NCBI RefSeq assembly: GCF_000787775.1
Contig: NZ_BBPM01000004.1
Span: forward strand, 59,517-92,865
Reading direction: 5' to 3'
Length of the DNA stretch: 33,349 nt
DNA from: Streptacidiphilus carbonis
GTDB taxonomy: Bacteria > Actinomycetota > Actinomycetes > Streptomycetales > Streptomycetaceae
The notes under the pieces were generated by a model. The model had not been told where the DNA came from. It ran no database searches and saw nothing but the letters and a program-made list of their open reading frames with translations. Positions 24,958-33,349 of this stretch are shown here, piece after piece (positions within the stretch are counted from its first letter, which is position 1; the number at the start of each line of letters is the position of its first letter). A program made the position numbers and the translations under genes.

Positions 24958-25003
24958 CTCAGGCGGGTGCTACGGGTACTGCCTTGTTGCTGCTTGCTTG
25001 CTG

Positions 25004-27727
<2,724 letters not shown>

Positions 27728-27776
27728 GACTGTCTCCCTGGTGTCTCTGGTGTTGACGTCAGCGCGGTCACACTGA

Positions 27777-27800
27777 GGATATCTTGATGTCGAGATAACC
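27777..27800. promoter_or_regulatory. 24-bp imperfect palindrome upstream of acnA
   Basis: The core TATCTTGATGTCGAGATA (27780-27797) has 14 of 18 symmetric positions, and flanking GG and CC extend the symmetry to 24 bp. It lies 50-73 nt before the acnA GTG and contains most of the local A/T. The pattern is that of a dimeric regulator site of MarR or similar type; the regulator is not identifiable from the window. Confidence 0.55.
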
Positions 27801-27933
27801 ATAGTGCATCCGCGCCGACGCAGAGAAGTAAGGACACCCTCACCACGGGGCCCCTGAGCTGAGCGGAAGGCCGGGGCGTACCGTGACAACCGAGTGGTCC
27901 GGACGCACCGTGACGAGATCGTGAGGGACACCC

Positions 27934-28134
27934 ATGAGCAGCGTGTGGAACGGCATCGGCGACGCACTGGGCACGATCATGAACGTGACCAGCGATGTGG
28001 CCCTGACCGGGTTCCTGGTGGTGCTGGGGCTGCTGGTGGTCGCGGTGCCGCTGTACATGGTCTACGCGGTGGTCAGCAGCGCGAGGCCGGCGGCGCGGAA
28101 GCAGCCCCCCGCACCCGCCGGCACGCGCCGGTAA
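27934..28134 (+). CDS. Small single-span membrane protein
   Basis: A 66-residue protein with no recognised family. The N-terminal 20 residues ([20 protein letters not shown]) are amphipathic. One transmembrane helix follows (about 24-47, [21 protein letters not shown]), and the tail is basic and Pro-rich. ATG 27934 has GAGGG 6 nt upstream (GTGAGGGACACCCATG), which supports translation. It is divergent from acnA. Its stop falls inside a 20-bp tandem repeat, so the last codons (AGTRR) derive from repeat sequence. Function unknown; similar tiny membrane proteins are common in actinobacteria. Confidence 0.6.
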   Translation: MSSVWNGIGDALGTIMNVTSDVALTGFLVVLGLLVVAVPLYMVYAVVSSARPAARKQPPAPAGTRR

Positions 28135-28168
28135 CGGCCGGTACGCGCCGGTAACGGCCGGTACGCGA
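28121..28168. repeat. 20-bp tandem repeat, about 2.4 copies
   Basis: GCACGCGCCGGTAACGGCCG (28121-28140) is followed by GTACGCGCCGGTAACGGCCG (28141-28160), one base different, and a partial third copy GTACGCG. The first copy contains the TAA stop of the small membrane protein gene (28132-28134). Confidence 0.8.
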
Positions 28169-28170
28169 CA

Positions 28171-28198
28171 GCGGGCACCGGCGGCAGCCGGTACCCGC
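28171..28198. terminator. Hairpin between small membrane protein and ornithine carbamoyltransferase genes
   Basis: GCGGGCACCGG (28171-28181) pairs with CCGGTACCCGC (28188-28198) at 10 of 11 positions over a 6-nt loop. It lies between convergent stops (28134 and 28242). The sequence up to 28240 is rich in short CGGCAGTCGG-like repeats. Confidence 0.5.
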
Positions 28199-28241
28199 CG
28201 CAGTCGACGTCGGCAGCAGTCGGCACCGGCGGCAGTCGGAC

Positions 28242-29243
28242 TCAGTCGCCGAGGGTGGCGACCAGGATCGCCTTGATGGTGTGCAGCCGGTTCTCGGCCT
28301 GGTCGAAGACCACCGAGTGCTCGGACTCGAACAGCTCGTCGGTCACCTCCAGCTCGGTCATCCCGGTGCTGGCGTGCAGTTGCCGGGCGACCTCGGTGTC
28401 CAGGTCGTGGAAGGCCGGGAGGCAGTGCAGGAACTTCACGGCCGGGTTGCCGGTGGCCCGGACGGTGTCCATGGAGACCTGGTACGGCGTCAGCAGTTCG
28501 ATCCGCTCGGCCCAGACCTCCTTGGGCTCGCCCATGGAGACCCAGACGTCGGTGTAGAGGAAGTCCGCGCCGAGCACGCCCTTCGCGACGTCCGCGGTGA
28601 GGGTGATTCGCGCCCCGGTGCGCTCGGCCAGGGCCGCCGCCTCGGCCCGGACCTCGGCGGACGGCCAGAGCTGCTCGGGGGCGACGATCCGGATGTCCAT
28701 GCCCAGCAGCGCGCCGGTGACCAGCAGCGAGTTGCCCATGTTGTTGCGGGCGTCGCCCAGGTAGGCGAGGGCGACCCGGGGCAGCGGCTTGGTGCTGTGC
28801 TCCTGGATCGTCAGCACGTCCGCGAGCATCTGGGTGGGGTGCCACTCGTCGGTCAGCCCGTTCCAGACCGGGACGCCGGCGTGGGCGGCCAGCTCCTCGA
28901 CGACCTGCTGGCCGTGGCCCCGGTACTGGATGCCGTCGAACATGCGCCCGAGAACCCTGGCGGTGTCCTTGATCGACTCCTTGGCGCCCAGGTGCGAGCC
29001 GCTGGGGTCGAGGTAGGTGGTGCGCGCGCCCTGGTCCGCGGCGGCGACCTCGAAGGAGCAGCGGGTCCGGGTGGAGCCCTTCTCGAAGACCAGGGCGATG
29101 TTCTTGCCGCGCAGCCGGGGCTGTTCGGTGCCCGCGTACTTGGCCGCCTTCAGCTGGGCCGACAGGTCGAGCAGGAAGCGGAACTCCTGGGGGGTGAAGT
29201 CCAGCTCCTTGAGGAAGTGCCGGTGCCGAAGGTTGAAGGCCAT
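28242..29243 (-). CDS. argF: Ornithine carbamoyltransferase
   Basis: A 333-residue enzyme that makes citrulline from ornithine and carbamoyl phosphate, or runs in reverse in arginine fermentation. The carbamoyl-phosphate site is [13 protein letters not shown], followed by [10 protein letters not shown]. The ornithine-side motifs are [11 protein letters not shown] (SMG loop) and [11 protein letters not shown] (HCLP). At 333 residues, with [15 protein letters not shown] at the start, it resembles the longer E. coli ArgF/ArgI and catabolic ArcB forms rather than the roughly 310-residue actinobacterial arginine-operon ArgF. No other arginine genes are adjacent, so whether it is anabolic (argF) or catabolic (arcB) is open. 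ATG 29243 has CAGGAG upstream. Candidate ARG boxes lie in its promoter. Confidence 0.92.
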   Translation of the reverse strand: MAFNLRHRHFLKELDFTPQEFRFLLDLSAQLKAAKYAGTEQPRLRGKNIALVFEKGSTRTRCSFEVAAADQGARTTYLDPSGSHLGAKESIKDTARVLGRMFDGIQYRGHGQQVVEELAAHAGVPVWNGLTDEWHPTQMLADVLTIQEHSTKPLPRVALAYLGDARNNMGNSLLVTGALLGMDIRIVAPEQLWPSAEVRAEAAALAERTGARITLTADVAKGVLGADFLYTDVWVSMGEPKEVWAERIELLTPYQVSMDTVRATGNPAVKFLHCLPAFHDLDTEVARQLHASTGMTELEVTDELFESEHSVVFDQAENRLHTIKAILVATLGD

Positions 29244-29286
29244 GGCGGTCTCCTGGGGTGACGGGGCGGGTGAGGTATTCGGGCCG

Positions 29287-29326
29287 ATTCAGCAATTCTA
29301 TACGCAGCTCGGCATGAATATGCGAT
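29287..29326 (-). promoter_or_regulatory. Candidate ARG-box region and -10 of the ornithine carbamoyltransferase gene
   Basis: Within this A/T-rich patch, GCATGAATATGC (29312-29323) has GCAT/ATGC half-sites, and GATTCAGCAATTC (29287-29299) has ATTC-type half-sites. The two are arranged like paired ArgR boxes. TATAGA (29302-29297, minus) is a -10 candidate between them. ArgR binding is inferred from pattern and gene function. Confidence 0.4.
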
Positions 29327-29350
29327 CAGCCCCCTCAGATGCCCCTCGGC

Positions 29351-29869
29351 TCACCGGAGCGGCAGCTCCATCTCGTACTCCTGGGCCGAGGGGTCCAGCG
29401 GGTAGGGGACGGTCCTTCCGGTACGGACGAAGCCGCGGCGCTCGTAGTAGGCGATCGCCCGGGCGTTGGACTCGTGCACCTCCAGCAGCAGCCGCGAGGC
29501 CCCGGAGGAGTCGCGGGCCCAGCCGGTCACGGCGTCCAGCAGCGCGTCGGTGACACCGAGCCTGCCACCGCGGTGGTCCGGGTGCACCCAGACGCCGACC
29601 AGCCAGGCGGTGTCCGGGCTGTCCTCGGGGACGTAGCCGTTCATCCCGCCGACCCAGGCGCCGGTGGCCCGCTCCACGGCGGAGTAGGACGTGCTGCCGG
29701 GGCGGGTGCCCCGGCCGGCCCGCTCGGTCCACTCCGCCGCGGTGCAGGCCACTGCCTGCTCGTAGGTCTCCAGATACGCCATCGGGGTGTCCTGGAGCAT
29801 GGCCAGCCGCATGCTGCGGACCTGTTCGGCGTCCTCGGGCCGGACGAGGTGGATGCGGTAGTCGGACAT
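29351..29869 (-). CDS. GNAT-family N-acetyltransferase
   Basis: A 172-residue acetyltransferase. The acetyl-CoA pyrophosphate loop is VWVHPDHRGGRLGVTDALL (motif A, about residues 93-111). The C-terminal motif B region LLLEVHESNARAIAYYERRG with FVRTGRT completes the fold. The N-terminus YRIHLVRPEDAEQVRSMRL is the usual first strand and helix. The substrate (small molecule, antibiotic or protein N-terminus) is not predictable. ATG 29869 is preceded by GAGGAG at 4 nt spacing. It lies 49 nt downstream of pnkp on the same strand, so it may be read through from the RNA-repair operon, though a functional link is not established. Confidence 0.85.
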   Translation of the reverse strand: MSDYRIHLVRPEDAEQVRSMRLAMLQDTPMAYLETYEQAVACTAAEWTERAGRGTRPGSTSYSAVERATGAWVGGMNGYVPEDSPDTAWLVGVWVHPDHRGGRLGVTDALLDAVTGWARDSSGASRLLLEVHESNARAIAYYERRGFVRTGRTVPYPLDPSAQEYEMELPLR

Positions 29870-29918
29870 GCTGCTCCTCGCTGGGGTCGTCCGCTGTGCT
29901 TCGTGCGTCGTGCAGTGG

Positions 29919-32504
29919 TCAGAGCCGGGGGTCGACCGGCTCCGACTCCAGGGCCAGTACGGCGAAGACCGCCTCGTGGACCCGCCAGAGCGGCTCGCCC
30001 CCGGCCAGGCGGTCCAGTGCCTCCAGGCCGAGGGCGTACTCGCGCAGGGCGAGCGAGCGCTTGTGGCCCAGGCTGCGCGAGCGGAGTCGGTCGAGATTGG
30101 CCGGGAGGGTGTAGTCGGGGCCGTAGATGATCCGCAGGTACTCGCGGCCCCTGACCTTCACGCCGGGCTGCACCAGCCGTCCGCCCTCGGGACGCACCAG
30201 CGAGGCCAGCGGCTTGACCACCATGCCCTCTCCCCCGGCCGCGGTCAGCTCCTCCCACCAGCGCACGGCGGCGGCGGTGGACTCCTCGTCGGCGGTGTCG
30301 ACCAGCAGTCGGCCGGTGCGCCGGAGCAGCCCGGCCTCGTCCGCTGCGACGAGTGCGTCGATCCAGGCGAGATGCTGGTCGTGCGGACGGACCGCCAGGT
30401 TGGCTCCCTCCGCGGCGAGGATCTGGAACGGCGCCAGCTTGATCCCTTCCAGGCCCTCAACCGGCCAGCAGTACTGCCGGTACGCCTCGGTGAAGGCTGC
30501 GGCATCCGCCCGGCGGGCCTCCTGGCGGACCGTCAGCCCATCCGTCTCCACCCCGCGTGCGCGAGCGGCGTGCAGAGCGGCGAGGGCCTCGGGAAGAACC
30601 GCCCCGGCGGCCGCACCGACCGCGGCGTACTGGCGCTTGAGCAGGCCGAGCGCCTTGAGCGACCAGGGCATCAGCTCGGCGTCCAGCAGCAGCCAGTCGC
30701 TGCCGAGCTCGTCGAACAGCCCGGCGGTGACCGCCGCGGAGCGCAGCCGGTCCAGGACCGCCGAGGTCAGTGCCTCGTCGTCGAGGAAGGCCCGCCCGGT
30801 GCGGGTCCAGATCGCACCGCCGGTGGACACGCCGAAGCGCTTCTCCAGGGCGGCGCCGTCCGCGTCGCGGCCCAGCAGGACCACGGCGCGCGAGCCCATG
30901 TGCTTCTCCTCGCACACCACCTGGCGCACCCCGTCGGCGAGGAAGCCGGCGAAGGCCTCCTCGGGGTGCTCCAGCCAGCCGTCCCGGCATGAGGTCGGGA
31001 CGGGGGCCATGGTCGGCGGCAGATAGGGGAGCAGCCGCGGGTCCAGCGCGAAGCGGCTCATCACCTCCAGCGCGGCTGCGGCATTCTCCTCCTTGACGGC
31101 GACCCGGCCGTGGTTGGCGGTCTCCACGATCCGGCGGCCCTGGACGTCGGACAGTGCCAGCGGACGGCCCTCGCGTGCCCCCGGGGCGTCGGTGATCAGC
31201 GGGCGCACCGGCTCGTACCAGACCTGCTCGGCCTCGACCTCGACCAGCTCCCGCTCGGGGTAGCGCAGCGCGGTCATGGAACCGCCGAAGACCGCGCCGG
31301 TGTCCAGGCAGATGGTGTTGTTGACGAAGTTCGCGGTGGGCGTCGGGGTGTGGCCGTAGACGACCAGGGCGCGGCCCCGGTACTCCTCGGCCCACGGATA
31401 GCGCACCGGCAGCCCGTACTCGTCGGTCTCACCGGTGGTGTCCCCGTACAGCGCGTGCGAGCGGACCCGGCCCGAGGTGCGGCCGTGGTACTTCTCGGGC
31501 AGCCCGGCGTGGCAGACCACCAGCCGGCCGTCGTCCAGCAGGTAGTGGCTGACCAGCCCGTCGATGAAGGCGCGCACCTCGGTGACGAACCCGGCCGGCT
31601 CCGCGGCGAGCTGGTCCAGCGACTCCTGCAGCCCGTGGCTGACCGTCACCTTGCGTCCGGAGAGCGCGCGGCCGAGCTTGTTCTCGTGGTTGCCGGGGAC
31701 GCACAGCGCGTGCCCGGCCGCGACCATCCCCATGACCAGCCGCAGCACGCCCGGGGTGTCCGGGCCGCGGTCGACCAGGTCGCCGACGAACACCGCGGTG
31801 CGGCCCTGCGGGTGCGCGGCGTCGACTGCGCGGCCCTCGGCGTCCCGGGTGACGGTGTAGCCGAGCCGGCCGAGCAGGGTGACCAGCTCGGAGCGGCAGC
31901 CGTGGATGTCGCCGACGACGTCGAACGGGCCGGTGAGGTGCCGCAGGTCGTTGTAGCGCTTCTCGTAGACGATCTCGGCGGCCTCGACCTCGGCCTCGCC
32001 GCGCAGCAGGTGCACCTTGCGGAAGCCCTCGCGCTCCAGGAACTTCAGCGAGCGGCGCAGTTCCCGCTGCTGACGCGGGATCACATGCGGGCTGAAGCCG
32101 GCCCGGTCCGGACGCAGCGCGTTGCGCTCGGCGCACACCCGCTCCGGGACGTCCAGTACGACGGCGACCGGCAGCACGTCGTACTCCCGGGCCAGGTCCA
32201 CCAGCCGGCGCCGGGCCTCGGGCTGGACGTTGGTGGCGTCCACGACCGTGAGCCGGCCGGCGGCCAGGCGCTTTCCGGCGATGTAGTGGAGGACGTCGAA
32301 GGCGTCCTTGGTCGCCGACTGGTCGTTGCGGTCGTCGGAGACCAGGCCACGGCAGTGGTCCGAGGAGACCACCTGGGTGGGCAGGAAGTGCCGGGCGGCG
32401 AAGCTGGACTTGCCCGAGCCGGTGGTGCCGACCAGCACGACCAGGGACAGGTCGGGCACGGGGAGCCGGCGCTTCTGCGGGGTCGCCGTGGTCTCGTCGC
32501 TCAT
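29919..32504 (-). CDS. pnkp: Polynucleotide kinase-phosphatase-ligase (bacterial Pnkp)
   Basis: An 861-residue three-domain RNA end-healing enzyme. The N-terminal 5'-OH kinase has the P-loop VGTTGSGKSSF with Lys32. The central 2',3'-phosphatase of the metallophosphoesterase class shows FDVVGDIHGCRSE, FVGDLVDRGPD, PGNHENKLGR and VVYGHTPT. The C-terminal adenylyltransferase/ligase has the nucleotidyl-accepting Lys534 in CEEKHMGSRAVV and the later motifs LLDAELMPW and EGMVVKP. Bacterial Pnkp repairs tRNAs cut by ribotoxins. It seals only together with Hen1, which is encoded directly upstream with a 4-nt ATGA overlap (32501-32504). All expected domains and catalytic motifs are present and the length is typical. 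The cytoplasmic complex heals both ends, methylates and ligates. Confidence 0.95.
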   Translation of the reverse strand: MSDETTATPQKRRLPVPDLSLVVLVGTTGSGKSSFAARHFLPTQVVSSDHCRGLVSDDRNDQSATKDAFDVLHYIAGKRLAAGRLTVVDATNVQPEARRRLVDLAREYDVLPVAVVLDVPERVCAERNALRPDRAGFSPHVIPRQQRELRRSLKFLEREGFRKVHLLRGEAEVEAAEIVYEKRYNDLRHLTGPFDVVGDIHGCRSELVTLLGRLGYTVTRDAEGRAVDAAHPQGRTAVFVGDLVDRGPDTPGVLRLVMGMVAAGHALCVPGNHENKLGRALSGRKVTVSHGLQESLDQLAAEPAGFVTEVRAFIDGLVSHYLLDDGRLVVCHAGLPEKYHGRTSGRVRSHALYGDTTGETDEYGLPVRYPWAEEYRGRALVVYGHTPTPTANFVNNTICLDTGAVFGGSMTALRYPERELVEVEAEQVWYEPVRPLITDAPGAREGRPLALSDVQGRRIVETANHGRVAVKEENAAAALEVMSRFALDPRLLPYLPPTMAPVPTSCRDGWLEHPEEAFAGFLADGVRQVVCEEKHMGSRAVVLLGRDADGAALEKRFGVSTGGAIWTRTGRAFLDDEALTSAVLDRLRSAAVTAGLFDELGSDWLLLDAELMPWSLKALGLLKRQYAAVGAAAGAVLPEALAALHAARARGVETDGLTVRQEARRADAAAFTEAYRQYCWPVEGLEGIKLAPFQILAAEGANLAVRPHDQHLAWIDALVAADEAGLLRRTGRLLVDTADEESTAAAVRWWEELTAAGGEGMVVKPLASLVRPEGGRLVQPGVKVRGREYLRIIYGPDYTLPANLDRLRSRSLGHKRSLALREYALGLEALDRLAGGEPLWRVHEAVFAVLALESEPVDPRL

Positions 32505-33349
32505 CGGGGGGCTACTTCCGGAGTAGGTGCTGTCGTGACGGTGGTGCGGGTGAAGGTGGCGAGCTGGGTCGGCGGACCGACCTCGGGGTCGTCGGGGCCG
32601 ACCGGGGCGAAGCCGACGGTGTAGCCGTAGCGCTCGGCGACCTGGTCGGCCCAGGCCCTGAATTCGGCCCGGTCCCACTCGAAGCGGTGGTCGGCATGGC
32701 GGACGTGTCCGGCCGGGAGGGACTCCCAGCGGACGTTGTACTCGGCGTTCGGCGTGGTCACCACGACCGTGCCGGGACGGGCCGCGCCGAACACGGCGTA
32801 CTCCAGCGCGGGCAGCCGGGGCGGGTCGACATGCTCGACCACCTCGGACAGCACCGCGGCGTCGTAGCCGGTCAGCCGGGCGTCGGTGTAGGTGAGCGCG
32901 CCCTGGACCAGGCGGACCCGGGCGGACTGGCGCTCGGACATCCGGTCCAGGTGCAGCCGGCGCGCGGCGATGGCCAGGGCGCGCGAGGACACGTCCACGC
33001 CCAGCACCTCGGTGATCCGGGGCTCCTTGAGCAGGGCGCCGACCAGGCTCCCCTCGCCGCAGCCCAGGTCCGCCACCCGGGTCGCCCCGGCGGCACGCAG
33101 CGCCTCGACGACGGCGGTGCGGCGCTGGACGGCCAGCGGGGTCGGCTTCTCCTCGACCTCCTCGGCCTCCGTCTCCACCTCGGGGACGGCGTTGTCGATC
33201 TCCTCAAGCTCGCGGTCGTCGGCCTCGGCGAGCCGGGCCAGCTCCAGCCGCTCCATCGCGCTGCGCGCCAGCGACCACCGGCGGGCCAGGTAGCGACGGG
33301 TGATCAGACCCAGCTCGGGATGGCCGCCGAGCCAACCCCCCTCCCGTCG
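32501..33349 (-). CDS. hen1: Hen1 3'-terminal RNA ribose 2'-O-methyltransferase, C-terminal part (5' end outside window)
   Basis: The frame is open to the window edge, so the start lies beyond 33349. About 282 codons are visible. They begin with the end of the N-terminal ligase-activating domain (GLITRRYLARRWSLARSAME), followed by an acidic linker (about residues 40-67 of the visible part) and the methyltransferase domain. SAM motif I is VADLGCGEGSL. The metal and RNA 3'-end site is LSEVVEHVDPPRL with TTPNAEYNVRW and GHVRHADHRFEWDRAEF, the signature of Hen1 enzymes. Hen1 methylates the 2'-OH at a repaired junction so that the ribotoxin cannot cut again, and its N-terminal domain is needed for Pnkp ligase activity. 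The ATG at 33256 is internal. Confidence 0.93.
   Translation of the reverse strand, partial: RREGGWLGGHPELGLITRRYLARRWSLARSAMERLELARLAEADDRELEEIDNAVPEVETEAEEVEEKPTPLAVQRRTAVVEALRAAGATRVADLGCGEGSLVGALLKEPRITEVLGVDVSSRALAIAARRLHLDRMSERQSARVRLVQGALTYTDARLTGYDAAVLSEVVEHVDPPRLPALEYAVFGAARPGTVVVTTPNAEYNVRWESLPAGHVRHADHRFEWDRAEFRAWADQVAERYGYTVGFAPVGPDDPEVGPPTQLATFTRTTVTTAPTPEVAPR

Noticed and set aside
27890-27905. GTGGTCCGGACGCACC, a weak DasR-box resemblance before the small membrane protein gene
   Set aside because: Only the TGGTC arm is intact; the second arm is broken, and the gene has no aminosugar link.
29338-29352. GATGCCCCTCGGCT shared with 5457-5470
   Set aside because: A 14-base identity in GC-rich sequence without flanking similarity or symmetry.

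Overview
The window is about 33 kb of very GC-rich actinobacterial chromosome. GTG starts are frequent, most coding runs end in TGA, many genes overlap by 4 nt, and intergenic hairpins are GC-rich. The gene set (a Rok7B7-like ROK regulator next to xylFGH, dxs, acnA, fadAB, RNase D, a chitinase with a DasR-type box) points to Streptomyces or a close relative in Streptomycetaceae (Kitasatospora, Streptacidiphilus). I see no insertion sequences, integrases, tRNAs, CRISPR arrays or prophage genes. It reads as a conserved core-chromosome segment, not an island.

Layout. 1-276: C-terminal end of a LuxR-type regulator. 428-5323 (+): RNase D, then the beta-oxidation pair fadA-fadB. 5331-5417: an inverted-repeat intergenic element. 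5491-8451 (+): a tightly overlapping three-gene operon encoding a PaaK-like adenylate-forming enzyme, a small uncharacterised protein and an Acg-type nitroreductase-fold protein. 8417-9751 (-): a cytoplasmic GH13 enzyme whose 3' end overlaps that operon. 10001-14607 (-): a membrane-anchored thioredoxin-fold protein without a CXXC motif, a GT-C membrane glycosyltransferase, and dxs. 14894-19702 (-): ROK regulator, sugar-binding lipoprotein, single-domain ABC ATPase and permease. 19923-23409: MFS transporter and GH1 beta-glucosidase (-) with a divergent TetR regulator (+). 23473-24813 (-): secreted GH18 chitinase. 25004-27727 (-): aconitase. 27934-28134 (+): a small single-span membrane protein. 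28242-29869 (-): ornithine carbamoyltransferase and a GNAT acetyltransferase. 29919-33349 (-): Pnkp and the C-terminal part of Hen1, the bacterial RNA end-healing/ligation pair.

How the genes work together. Much of the window serves carbon acquisition: xylose-type uptake under a ROK regulator, beta-glucoside uptake and hydrolysis, chitin hydrolysis, intracellular alpha-glucan cleavage, fatty-acid beta-oxidation and the TCA enzyme aconitase. The most useful new reading is regulatory. A perfect 23-bp palindrome at the MFS promoter (21229-21251) recurs in slightly degenerate form, with the same 9-5-9 geometry, between the GH1 gene and the divergent TetR gene (22728-22750). This predicts one TetR-controlled sugar regulon. 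Other legible sites are a DasR-like box in the chitinase promoter, a 24-bp palindrome upstream of acnA, and strong hairpin terminators at most operon ends. The least understood coding unit is the ANL / small-protein / Acg operon. The most unusual established system is Hen1-Pnkp RNA repair at the right edge.
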